This document shows positions 8,506-16,590 of a DNA stretch of 64,000 nt, piece after piece; the stretch's first letter is position 1, and every line of letters starts with the position of its first letter. The notes under the pieces are model-generated. The model worked only from the letters and a program-made list of their open reading frames with translations, was not told the origin of the DNA and did no database searches. The DNA is taken from the NCBI RefSeq assembly GCF_000379125.1, contig NZ_KB900626.1, positions 3,234,667 to 3,298,666 on the forward strand, read 5' to 3'. The position numbers and the translations under genes are program-made. Source of the stretch: Methylosinus sp. LW4. Lineage in GTDB: Bacteria; Pseudomonadota; Alphaproteobacteria; Rhizobiales; Beijerinckiaceae.

Positions 8506-8524
8506 TCGTGTCTCGGCGACACGA
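8506..8524. promoter_or_regulatory. Palindrome upstream of glpK
   Basis: The inverted repeat TCGTGTC-tcggc-GACACGA lies 22 bp before the glpK start, in the divergent methyltransferase/glpK promoter gap. It could be an operator or an mRNA hairpin. The 12-mer GGCGACACGAAA in its right half recurs upstream of chvI at 12313. Confidence 0.35.
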
Positions 8525-8546
8525 AAGGACAGAAGCGGAGACGGTC

Positions 8547-10028
8547 ATGACCAGATATGTCGGCGCGATCGACCAGGGCACGACGAGCTCGCGCTTCATC
8601 CTCTTCGATCATGAGGGCGAGATCGTCGCGCTCGACCAGCGCGAGCATGCGCAAATCTATCCGCGCCCCGGCTGGGTGGAGCATGACGCGGTCGAAATCT
8701 GGCGCAACACGCAGAGCGTCGTCGCCGGGGCCTTGAACAAGGCGGGGCTGACGGCGGCCGATCTCGCCTGCGTCGGCCTCACCAATCAGCGCGAGACGAC
8801 TCTGCTGTGGGACCGCCGCACGGGCGCGCCGCTGCACAACGCCATCGTGTGGATGGACACGCGCACCGATGCGCTGGTCGCGCGCTTTTCCGCGCAGGGC
8901 GGCAAGGATCGCTTGCGCGCGAGGACCGGCCTGCCGCTCTCCACCTATTTCTCCAGCCTCAAGCTCATCTGGCTCCTCGAGAACATTCCCGGCGCGCGCG
9001 AGAAGGCGGCCGCCGGCAAAGCGCTGTTCGGCACGATGGACTCATGGATCGCCTGGAATCTGACCGGGCGCCATTTCACCGACGCCACCAACGCCGCGCG
9101 CACGCAGCTGATGAATCTCGAGACGCTGCAATGGGACGATGAGCTGCTCGCGCTCTTCGACATTCCGCGCGCCTGCCTGCCGCAGATTCTCTCCTCGAGC
9201 GAAATCTATGGCGCCTGCCGCGCGCCACTCGCAGGCGCCCTGCTTTCCGGCGCGCTCGGCGATCAGCATGCGGCGCTGATCGGGCAGGCCTGCTTTGCGC
9301 CGGGCGACGCGAAAAACACCTATGGCACAGGATGTTTTCTGCTGATGAACATAGGCGAGACACCGCGGCTCTCCACCAAAGGACTGCTCACCACGCTCGC
9401 CTATAGACTCGGCGAAGAGAAGCCGGCTTACGCGCTCGAGGGCTCTGTCGCCATCGCCGGCGCGCTGGTGCAATGGCTGCGCGACAATCTCGGAATTATC
9501 GAGAAGAGCGCGGATATAGAAGCGCTGGCGGCGAGCGTTCCCGACAATGGCGACGTCTATTTCACGCCCGCATTCTCCGGCCTCTATGCGCCCTATTGGC
9601 GCGAGAGCGCGCGCGGGATCATCGCCGGCCTCACGCGCTTCTCGACGAAAGCGCATATCGCGCGCGCCGCGCTGGAAGCCGTCGCCTTTCAGACGCGCGA
9701 CGTCGTCGCGGCGATGGCGGAGGATTCCGGCGTCGCGCTGGAGGAGCTGCGCGTCGACGGCGGCATGGCGGTGAATGCGCTGCTGATGCAGTTTCAAGCC
9801 GATATTCTCGGCGCTCCGGTCGTGCGGCCGCGCTGCATAGAGACGACGGCGCTCGGCGCCGCCTATACCGCAGGACTGGCGGTCGGCTTTTGGAAAGACA
9901 AGCGCGAGATCGCCACGCATTGGCGCGCCGAGAAAAGATGGAGCCCGATGATGTCGACGGAAGAGCGCGAGCGCCGCATCGCCAAATGGGCAAAGGCGGT
10001 GACGCGCTCGTTCGATTGGACGGACTGA
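8547..10028 (+). CDS. glpK: Glycerol kinase
   Basis: This FGGY-family kinase phosphorylates glycerol to sn-glycerol-3-phosphate, feeding GlpD. The 493 residues match GlpK. Motifs: the N-terminal phosphate loop [10 protein letters not shown] (7-16), [17 protein letters not shown], the ATP-site loop [10 protein letters not shown] and the second FGGY signature [18 protein letters not shown]. The start ATG at 8547 follows GCGGAGACGG. The frame is open to 8508, but that extension is not like the family. No glycerol facilitator is nearby. Confidence 0.95.
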   Translation: MTRYVGAIDQGTTSSRFILFDHEGEIVALDQREHAQIYPRPGWVEHDAVEIWRNTQSVVAGALNKAGLTAADLACVGLTNQRETTLLWDRRTGAPLHNAIVWMDTRTDALVARFSAQGGKDRLRARTGLPLSTYFSSLKLIWLLENIPGAREKAAAGKALFGTMDSWIAWNLTGRHFTDATNAARTQLMNLETLQWDDELLALFDIPRACLPQILSSSEIYGACRAPLAGALLSGALGDQHAALIGQACFAPGDAKNTYGTGCFLLMNIGETPRLSTKGLLTTLAYRLGEEKPAYALEGSVAIAGALVQWLRDNLGIIEKSADIEALAASVPDNGDVYFTPAFSGLYAPYWRESARGIIAGLTRFSTKAHIARAALEAVAFQTRDVVAAMAEDSGVALEELRVDGGMAVNALLMQFQADILGAPVVRPRCIETTALGAAYTAGLAVGFWKDKREIATHWRAEKRWSPMMSTEERERRIAKWAKAVTRSFDWTD

Positions 10029-10042
10029 CGCGCAAGGCTTCG

Positions 10043-11746
10043 TCAGAATTTGGCGAGCACGGGAATGATCGGCGCGGCGCCCTCGAACGGATAATAGCGA
10101 AAGCTGGTGAACACCATGCTGTCGCGCGCTTGCGGCGCGCCGCCGACGCCGAAATAGCCGTCCTTCACCGTGTAGGAATATTGCACGCCGCCGCGCACCT
10201 TGCCGAATTGGCCTTCGTATAAAGTGTGCCAGAAGCCGCCGGTGACTTGCCGAATGTCTTTGATGATTCCGGCGCAGGCCAGCGCTCCGCCCAATGGAAC
10301 ATTGGCCGCCGTGCCGCCGGAGAGGAAGGCCGTCGTGGTCAGCGCTTCATTTTCTATGTTGCATCCCAGATTGTTGAAATAGGGATTGGCGAAGCCGCCG
10401 AAAATGACATTTCCCGGAACGGCGACATATTGCGGATTGCGCCGCGTGAACTCGCCGCCGGCATAGGCGTATATGTCGAGATCGGGCCGCGGGTGCAGCA
10501 CGCCGCCGATGAGAATCATGCGCTCGTTGATCGGCAGCGGGCCGCCGTCGACGGCCGACCATGTCGCGTCCGCGAGCTGCCCGGCGCCATAGCGGCCGAT
10601 TCCATGGCCGATGGCGCCGGAGACTTGGAAATCGAGAAGGCCGGGGAGAACCGGCGCGAATAGGCCGGCTCCGAAGCCGCCGCCCCAGGCGTTGCGATTG
10701 CCCCAATAGGCGCGCGTGGTGAAATTGCGCGCCAGGCCGAAGCCCTCCATATGCACGGTCCGATCGCCGAGATCGGCGTCCCATGCGGCTTTGCCGATGA
10801 GATCGGGCGCGCGATTGAGCGAATAGCTGTTCACAATGTTGAAGAGGCCGCCGCCCGCCGCTTGTCCGAACAATATCGGATTTTGCAGCGGCAGAGCGGT
10901 CGTGCCGAAGAAGCCCGGCGGCAGCGCGCCATAGCCGGTAAAAGTGGTGGCGGCGCCCTCGGCGGCGAAGGCGAGCCAGAATTCCTTGTTGAAATCCACG
11001 GTGAGGCGCATGCCGGGCTGCCGCGCCCAGACATAGCCGGGAACATATTGCGCATCGATGGTGAGCGGCTGAATCGTCGTGTCCGGCTTTATGCCGACCT
11101 TGTTCAACGTCACCAGCGACCACGCCTGCCCGGCCATGAAATGCGCGCCGAACGAATCCCAATCGATATTCGTGTACATCTGCCGCAGGCGCAGATTGTA
11201 GGAATTGCTCTCATTGGAATTGGCGGTTTGCGCCGCGCCGAGAAAATCGGTTTCGACATAGCCGGTGATCTTGGTGAAAGGATCGATGTCGCCCTTCACC
11301 AGCATGGACAGACGGCTCTGTCGCGCGCTGAAGCGGAACTCGCTCGAATGTCCGGTCGCGAAGAAATTATAGGGAATATTCTGAAACGGCGTGTTGACGT
11401 CGGCGCCGACCCAGCGGCTACGCCAGACGCTTTCGAGCGCGATGAAGCCGCCGGGCGTGATCGTGATTCCCCGAAAGCGAAAATTGTCCGGCCCCTTCTT
11501 TTCCGCCTCCTCCTTTTTTTCCTTCTCTTTCTGCTTCTCCTCCTTCTCCTTTTTCTTATCGGCCTGCGCGGTCTTTTGGGACTTGTCCAATCGCGCCTCG
11601 AGCTTGTGCAAGCGCTCCGTGAGCGCGCGAACCTCCGCGCGCAATTCCTCTTCATTCGCGCTCGACGATGTCGTCGAGACGAGGAGAAGCGTGATCGCGA
11701 AAGAGCCGCGCAGCAGCTCCGCACGATGAGAATGAAAAGGATTCAT
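10043..11746 (-). CDS. Coiled-coil outer-membrane porin, DcaP-like
   Basis: This is a predicted outer-membrane beta-barrel of 567 residues. It has a signal peptide (about 1-30, ending SSSANEE), then a coiled coil (ELRAEVRALTERLHKLEARLD) and a long Lys/Glu run (KKKEKEEKQKEKEKKEE) before the barrel. The barrel starts at about ITITPGGFIALESVWRSR and ends with an aromatic C-terminal strand closing in Phe (IPVLAKF), as outer-membrane porins do. An N-terminal coiled coil that trimerises in the periplasm is known from DcaP-type porins, so this is the best family guess. The start at 11746 is chosen for the signal peptide. It converges on glpK with a 14-bp gap. Confidence 0.75.
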   Translation of the reverse strand: MNPFHSHRAELLRGSFAITLLLVSTTSSSANEEELRAEVRALTERLHKLEARLDKSQKTAQADKKKEKEEKQKEKEKKEEAEKKGPDNFRFRGITITPGGFIALESVWRSRWVGADVNTPFQNIPYNFFATGHSSEFRFSARQSRLSMLVKGDIDPFTKITGYVETDFLGAAQTANSNESNSYNLRLRQMYTNIDWDSFGAHFMAGQAWSLVTLNKVGIKPDTTIQPLTIDAQYVPGYVWARQPGMRLTVDFNKEFWLAFAAEGAATTFTGYGALPPGFFGTTALPLQNPILFGQAAGGGLFNIVNSYSLNRAPDLIGKAAWDADLGDRTVHMEGFGLARNFTTRAYWGNRNAWGGGFGAGLFAPVLPGLLDFQVSGAIGHGIGRYGAGQLADATWSAVDGGPLPINERMILIGGVLHPRPDLDIYAYAGGEFTRRNPQYVAVPGNVIFGGFANPYFNNLGCNIENEALTTTAFLSGGTAANVPLGGALACAGIIKDIRQVTGGFWHTLYEGQFGKVRGGVQYSYTVKDGYFGVGGAPQARDSMVFTSFRYYPFEGAAPIIPVLAKF

Positions 11747-12535
11747 TGCGCCGGTCCCCTGGACGGCGCCGCGCCGATGAGAAAGGCGCGCCCGCGCGCG
11801 TCGCCGAGCGAGCGCGCGAGGGGCGGCCGAAACGCTGTGCGGCGCGACGCGATCACTGTCGAAAACGAAGAGGTGATGAAATCGCACGCGACGCGCGACA
11901 CGAATGCGCGCGGCCATGCCGGCGCGGCGCCGATTCGCTCGGCGTCGGGACGCTACGCGCAGGCTATGACGAATCGACGACCGAGGGAATGCGCGCCTCG
12001 CGCTGCTCTCCGACGATCCCATGCGCTGAAGGTGACGCGAGCTCTAGCCGCGCAGCGCGAATCGAAAAGATCGCCGAATCACGGCGCCGTCGATGCGCGA
12101 GCGTCGCTTTTGGCGCGGGTCGCGCGCATGCGGGAGCGCGAGCGCCGCGCGATGCGCCGGCACGGCTGCGGACGCGCCGGCAACATCTTGCTTTTTATCG
12201 AAATTTTCGACGCTTTGCGGATGCCTTGCGAGCGAAGGCTTCGCCGCCTGTTTCCGCGGCGATTCGCCCCTGTGACGGCAATAGGTGATTTGTGTCGCGA
12301 TTATGTATATAAGGCGACACGAAACCGATTGTCGGCCCTGTTTCGGCCGACGTCATGCGAATGGCCGAGGCCAGCCACATTTCGGCCGCCAACGCCTTGG
12401 AACGTGGCGCCCGAACGGCGATGTTCCAAAGCGGCGAGGCGAGCCGCCGAGACGACGAGTCGCGCGGGCGCAAAAATCGAGGCCCCCGAAGCGAACATCG
12501 AGCCCGATATCGGACGTAAACAGTAAAGGTTGAAG
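11747..12535. other. Long non-coding gap between porin and chvI
   Basis: These 789 bp contain the divergent porin and chvI promoters. Open frames here are Arg-rich and look like noise. The last 250 bp are less GC-rich and contain an inverted repeat around TATATAAG (12292-12320). I see no small gene I would defend. Confidence 0.5.
12292..12320. promoter_or_regulatory. Inverted repeat around a TATA-like core upstream of chvI
   Basis: GTGTCGC (12292-12298) and GCGACAC (12314-12320) flank the 15-nt AT-rich spacer gattatgtatataag, about 215 bp before chvI. The layout fits an operator over a -10 region. The right half shares GGCGACACGAAA with the glpK palindrome. Confidence 0.35.
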
Positions 12536-13237
12536 ATGCCGACAATCGCTCTCGTCGACGACGACCGCAATATTCTCACTTCCGTCTCGATCGCGCTGGA
12601 AGGCGAGGGCTACCGCGTTCAAACCTACACCGACGGCGCCGCCGCGCTCGACGGGCTGCGCGCCAATCCGCCGGACCTCGCCATTTTCGACATAAAGATG
12701 CCGCGCATGGACGGGATGGAGCTGCTGCGCCGTCTGCGGCAGAAATCCGACCTTCCGGTGATCTTCCTCACCTCCAAGGACGAGGAGATCGACGAATTGT
12801 TCGGCCTCAAAATGGGCGCCGACGATTTCATTCACAAGCCGTTCTCGCAGCGCCTGCTGGTGGAGCGCGTGAAGGCCATTCTGCGCCGCGCAAATCCCAA
12901 GGAAGCCGCCGCGCAGAAGGAATCGGAAGCCAAGGTGCTGGAGCGCGGCGCGCTGGTCATGGACCCGGAGCGCCATACCTGCACCTGGCGGGGCGATCCC
13001 GTCGTGCTCACGGTGACGGAATTTCTCATCCTGCAGGCGCTGGCGCAGCGCCCCGGCGTGGTGAAGAGCCGCAATGCGTTGATGGACGCCGCCTATGACG
13101 ATCAGGTCTATGTCGACGATCGCACCATAGACAGCCACATCAAGCGGCTGCGCAAGAAGTTCAAGGTCGTCGACAATGAGTTCGAGATGATCGAGACGCT
13201 CTATGGCGTCGGCTATCGCTTCAAGGAAGCCCCATAA
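12536..13237 (+). CDS. chvI: Response regulator ChvI (OmpR/PhoB family)
   Basis: This is a DNA-binding response regulator of the envelope/acid-sensing ChvG-ChvI (ExoS-ChvI, BatS-BatR) system of Hyphomicrobiales. From the ATG at 12536 it has 233 residues: receiver domain with acidic pocket Asp8-Asp10, phospho-acceptor Asp52 ([12 protein letters not shown]) and Lys in IHKPFS, then a winged-helix domain with [16 protein letters not shown] and the C-terminal YGVGYRF. The start gives [26 protein letters not shown], nearly invariant in the family; an AAGG lies just upstream. It sits 6 nt before chvG, so it is cotranscribed. Confidence 0.95.
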   Translation: MPTIALVDDDRNILTSVSIALEGEGYRVQTYTDGAAALDGLRANPPDLAIFDIKMPRMDGMELLRRLRQKSDLPVIFLTSKDEEIDELFGLKMGADDFIHKPFSQRLLVERVKAILRRANPKEAAAQKESEAKVLERGALVMDPERHTCTWRGDPVVLTVTEFLILQALAQRPGVVKSRNALMDAAYDDQVYVDDRTIDSHIKRLRKKFKVVDNEFEMIETLYGVGYRFKEAP

Positions 13238-13243
13238 CGGCTC

Positions 13244-15076
13244 ATGACAGTCACGACCGACAATGAACATGGCGTCGCCGAGACGCAGGCGCGGCAAAAA
13301 CGAATCGGCCGCGCCGCGTCGGTTCGCTTCGCGCGGCTCACGCGCGCGATTCAGTCGCGCCTGTCGTCCTCCCTCACACGCCGCATCGTCGTGCTCAATC
13401 TTGGCGGCCTCGTGGCGCTGCTCGGCGGCTTTCTCTATCTCAACCAATTTCGCGAAGGCCTGATCGACGCGCGCGTGCAGAGCCTGCAGACGCAGGGCGA
13501 GATCATCGCCGCGGCGATCGCCGCCTCCGCGACGGTGGATACGGACGCCATCACCATCGATCCCGAGAAGCTGCTGCGGCTCGCGCCGGGCGAGAGCTAC
13601 AGCCTCGCCGAGGGCAGCCAGCCGTCGATGGAGTTTTCGCTCAATCCCGAGCGCATCGGCCCGCTGCTGCGCCGTCTCGTCTCGCCGACGCGCACGCGCG
13701 CGCGCATCTATGATCGCGACGGCTATCTCCTGCTCGACTCGCGCTCCGTCACCGGACGCTCCAATATTCTGCGCTTCGAGCTCGGGCCGCCGGGCGGCGC
13801 GAGCGAATCGGCCAGCTATCTCGAGCAAGGCGTGAATGCGCTGCGCCGCTGGACGCGCCGGCCGGAGCTGCCGCTCTATGAGGATATCGGCGCCGGCAAT
13901 GGCAAAGCCTATCCCGAAGTGGCCGCCGCGCTCACCGGCGGCGCGCTCTCCGTGGTGCGGGCCAACGCCAAGGGCGAGACCATTATTTCCGTCGCCGTGC
14001 CGGTGCAGCGCTTCCGCTCCGTGCGTGGCGCGTTGCTTCTCTCCACGCTCGGCGGCGACATCGACGCCATTCTGGCGCAAGAGCGCTGGGGCATCATCCG
14101 CATCTTCCTGGTCTCGGCCGGCGTGATGCTGCTGCTGTCGCTGCTCTTCGCCGGCACCATAGCCGAGCCTATGCGCCGCCTCGCCGAGGCGGCCGAGCGC
14201 GTGCGCCGCGGCGTCAAATCGCGGCAGGAGATTCCCGATTTCTCGCAGCGTCAGGACGAGATCGGCCATCTCTCCGGCGCGCTGCGCGACATGACGCGCG
14301 CGCTCTACAATCGCATAGAGGCGATCGAGCATTTCGCCGCCGATGTCGCGCATGAGCTGAAGAATCCGCTCACCTCTCTGCGCAGCGCGGTGGAGACTCT
14401 GCCCATCGTCAAGGACGAGAATGCGCGCTCGCGTCTGCTGACCATCATCAAGCACGACGTCGGCAGGCTCGACCGTCTCATCAGCGATATTTCCGACGCC
14501 TCGCGTCTCGACGCAGAGCTGGCCCGCGCCGACATGGACATTGTCGATGTCGCCGGCGTGCTGAAGACCGTCGTCGGCATGGCGCATGACCTCGATCGCG
14601 GCGACGGCGTCACTGTCACGCTCGACATTCAGCCCGCCGATCCGCGGCGGCGCTGGCGCATCCTCGGCCATGATTCGCGCCTCGCGCAAGTGTTCGACAA
14701 TCTCATCGGCAACGCCCGCTCCTTCTCGGCGGAGGGCGGCGATGTGCGCGTCTATCTGCGGCCGGAGCAGGCGATGGGGCCGGGCGGCCAGCCGATCGAC
14801 GGCTATGAGATCATCGTCGACGACGACGGGCCGGGCATTCCCGCCCACGCCTTCGAGCGCATTTTCGAGCGCTTCTACACGGATCGGCCGGAGCAGGGCT
14901 TCGGCCAGAATTCCGGGCTCGGCCTCTCCATCTCGCGCCAGATCGTCGAGGCGCACAATGGCCGCATCCGCGCGATGAACCGCACGCGGGCGGAGCCGGA
15001 GGGCACCGACGAGATCGCGCCGGAGGATGTGGTGCTGGGCGCGCGCTTCGTGCTCTGGCTGCCGGCGGCGAAATGA
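13244..15076 (+). CDS. chvG: Sensor histidine kinase ChvG
   Basis: This inner-membrane sensor kinase partners ChvI. Its 610 residues contain a basic N-terminal cytoplasmic stretch, TM1 at about 47-66, a periplasmic sensor domain at about 68-283, TM2 at about 284-304, HAMP, and the kinase core with H-box FAADVAHELKNPLTSLR (phospho-His370), N-box FDNLIGNA and G-boxes DDDGPGIP and GLGLSIS. In relatives the periplasmic repressor ExoR binds this sensor, but exoR is not in the window. The stop overlaps the hprK start (ATGA), so kinase and regulatory PTS genes form one operon. Confidence 0.95.
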   Translation: MTVTTDNEHGVAETQARQKRIGRAASVRFARLTRAIQSRLSSSLTRRIVVLNLGGLVALLGGFLYLNQFREGLIDARVQSLQTQGEIIAAAIAASATVDTDAITIDPEKLLRLAPGESYSLAEGSQPSMEFSLNPERIGPLLRRLVSPTRTRARIYDRDGYLLLDSRSVTGRSNILRFELGPPGGASESASYLEQGVNALRRWTRRPELPLYEDIGAGNGKAYPEVAAALTGGALSVVRANAKGETIISVAVPVQRFRSVRGALLLSTLGGDIDAILAQERWGIIRIFLVSAGVMLLLSLLFAGTIAEPMRRLAEAAERVRRGVKSRQEIPDFSQRQDEIGHLSGALRDMTRALYNRIEAIEHFAADVAHELKNPLTSLRSAVETLPIVKDENARSRLLTIIKHDVGRLDRLISDISDASRLDAELARADMDIVDVAGVLKTVVGMAHDLDRGDGVTVTLDIQPADPRRRWRILGHDSRLAQVFDNLIGNARSFSAEGGDVRVYLRPEQAMGPGGQPIDGYEIIVDDDGPGIPAHAFERIFERFYTDRPEQGFGQNSGLGLSISRQIVEAHNGRIRAMNRTRAEPEGTDEIAPEDVVLGARFVLWLPAAK

Positions 15077-15561
15077 CCGGCGCGCCTCGCCAGACCGAGC
15101 CGGCCGAGGAGCAGATCATGATTCACGCCAACGCCCTGCTCATCGGGCCGGCCGGCGCGCTGCTGCGCGGGCCGTCCGGCGCCGGCAAGAGCGGGCTCAG
15201 CCTCGAGCTGATCCATCTCGCACAGGGGCGCGGGCTTTTCGCGCGGCTCATCGGCGATGATCGGGTCGCGCTCGTCCGCCGTCATGGCCGCCTGCTGGCG
15301 CGCCCGCATCCGACCATAGCCGGAGCGATAGAGGAGCGCGGCCGAGGCGTTCTGCCGGTCGAATTCGAGCCTGCGGGGGTGCTCCGCTGTCTCATCGATC
15401 TATGTGGAGAAAGAGACGAGCCGCCGCCCCGCTACCCGCCGGAGGAGGGCGCGGAGGCCGATCTGTGCGGCGTGAGGCTGCCGCGGCTCGCCGCGGACGC
15501 CCGCGAGGCCGGGGCGACGCGGAAGATTTTCTCGTTTATTCATCAGTTTGTAGCATTTTAA
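15073..15561 (+). CDS. hprK: HPr kinase/phosphorylase, short alphaproteobacterial form
   Basis: This bifunctional enzyme phosphorylates and dephosphorylates the regulatory serine of HPr. Only the C-terminal catalytic domain is present (162 residues against about 310 in Firmicutes), which is normal for alphaproteobacteria. The Walker A loop GPSGAGKS is at 33-40, followed by GDDRVAL and the HPr-K signature region IAGAIEERGRGVLPVEF. The ATG at 15073 overlaps the chvG stop; a second Met (MIHANALLIG, 15118) is an alternative start. EIIA-Man and HPr genes follow after 184 bp. Confidence 0.92.
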   Translation: MTGAPRQTEPAEEQIMIHANALLIGPAGALLRGPSGAGKSGLSLELIHLAQGRGLFARLIGDDRVALVRRHGRLLARPHPTIAGAIEERGRGVLPVEFEPAGVLRCLIDLCGERDEPPPRYPPEEGAEADLCGVRLPRLAADAREAGATRKIFSFIHQFVAF

Positions 15562-15745
15562 CGAGGACCGGAGGTTTTCGCTTGCCAATTTCGCCGCAAC
15601 GCACAAAATGGCGCCCGAAACGCTGCGAACGTCGGGGCGACATTCGCGTTAGTAAATTGGTGAGCCGCAATGCGGTCTGCTTCGGTTCTCCGGTTTCGAC
15701 GATCTCGTTCTCCTGCGAGACGGTCTTCATGAGCGGTAGCTGCGA

Positions 15746-16147
15746 ATGATCGGAATGGTCCTGGTGACCCATGGCCACCTCGCCACGGAGTTTCGCGCGG
15801 CCCTCGAGCATGTCGTCGGCCCGCAGAAGCAGTTCGTGTCGATCTCGATCGGCCCCGAGGACGATATGGAGCGTCGGCGCCGGGACATTATCGACGCCAT
15901 CGCCGAGGCGGACAGCGGCGACGGCGTGGTCGTGCTGACCGACATGTTCGGCGGCACCCCCTCCAATCTGGCGATTTCCGTGATGAATGGCGGCAAGGTC
16001 GAGGTGCTGGCCGGCATCAACCTGCCCATGCTCATCAAGCTGGCCTCGGTGCGCGAATCGGCTCCGCTCGAGCAGGCGGTGTTGCAAGCCCAGGACGCCG
16101 GGCGCAAATATGTCTATATCGCCAGCCGAGTCCTCAACGCCAAATGA
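15746..16147 (+). CDS. PTS EIIA-Man domain protein (regulatory PTS)
   Basis: This 133-residue stand-alone EIIA of the mannose family carries the phospho-acceptor His9 in LVTHGHLA and the conserved LTDMFGGTPSNLA loop. With no EIIB/EIIC transporter genes it probably belongs to the regulatory PTS that relays phosphate from HPr without sugar transport (the EIIA-Man/ManX of rhizobia). Its last 4 nt overlap the HPr gene start (ATGA), giving coupled translation. Confidence 0.93.
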   Translation: MIGMVLVTHGHLATEFRAALEHVVGPQKQFVSISIGPEDDMERRRRDIIDAIAEADSGDGVVVLTDMFGGTPSNLAISVMNGGKVEVLAGINLPMLIKLASVRESAPLEQAVLQAQDAGRKYVYIASRVLNAK

Positions 16148-16452
16148 CCGACCAATCCGTTTCCGCCGCCGCCGATGGCGGCCGCATCGTCCGCGATCTC
16201 ACCATCGTCAACCGCAAGGGCCTGCACGCGCGGGCGACGGCCAAATTCGTCCAATGCTGCGAGGCCTATGAGGCCGAGATCACCGTCTCCAAATGCGGGG
16301 ACACGGTCGGCGGCAGCTCCATCATGGGCATATTGACGCTGGGCGCGGCGCAAGGCTCCACCATCACCGTGACCGCCGCCGGCCCGCAGGCCTCGCAGGC
16401 GATAGAGGCGCTGGCGGCGCTGGTCGGCAACCGCTTCGGCGAGGACGAGTAG
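16144..16452 (+). CDS. ptsH: Phosphocarrier protein HPr
   Basis: This 102-residue phosphocarrier takes phosphate from EI (PtsP, not in this window) and passes it to EIIA-Man or PtsN. The active His28 lies in NRKGLHARATAKF and the regulatory serine, target of HprK, in GSSIMGILTLGAA (Ser59). A roughly 15-residue N-terminal extension (MTDQSVSAAADGGRI) precedes the domain. It is the last gene of the chvI-chvG-hprK-EIIA-HPr run, and repeat R2 follows 10 bp after the stop. Confidence 0.94.
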   Translation: MTDQSVSAAADGGRIVRDLTIVNRKGLHARATAKFVQCCEAYEAEITVSKCGDTVGGSSIMGILTLGAAQGSTITVTAAGPQASQAIEALAALVGNRFGEDE

Positions 16453-16461
16453 GGCGCGCAG

Positions 16462-16585
16462 GCCCCCTCCCTCACCCTCCCCCGCTCGCGCGGGAGAGGG
16501 AAGTCGGCCGTCGTTTCGCGAAATTTCGATGAAGGGGCGAATCTGCTCCCTCTCCCGCAAAGCGGGGGAGGGCTGGGGAGGGGGC
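16462..16585. repeat. Dispersed intergenic repeat R2, copy 2 (MITE-like)
   Basis: This is the second copy of the element at 6028-6147, 124 bp with the same ends (GCCCCCTCCCTCACC and GGCTGGGGAGGGGGC), the same GTTTCGCGAA core and the same CTCCCTCTCCCGCAAAGCGG hairpin. It fills the gap between the convergent ptsH and the ACP-ligase-PlsC gene, whose stop lies 6 bp away. It may act as the transcription end for both. Confidence 0.85.
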
Positions 16586-16590
16586 CTCCG

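Noticed and set aside
10751..12526. A 591-codon plus-strand open frame over the porin and the following gap
   Set aside because: The porin on the minus strand has a signal peptide, coiled coil and barrel; the antisense frame has long Leu/Phe runs from the Lys/Glu-rich region and no homologous look.
12285..12533. An 82-codon open frame just before chvI
   Set aside because: Arg-rich with no recognisable domain or ribosome-binding site; it occupies the chvI promoter region.
12353..14956. An 867-codon open frame antisense to chvI-chvG
   Set aside because: It is the complement of two complete conserved genes; the translation is Arg/Ala/Glu-rich with no motifs. High-GC DNA often keeps such frames open.
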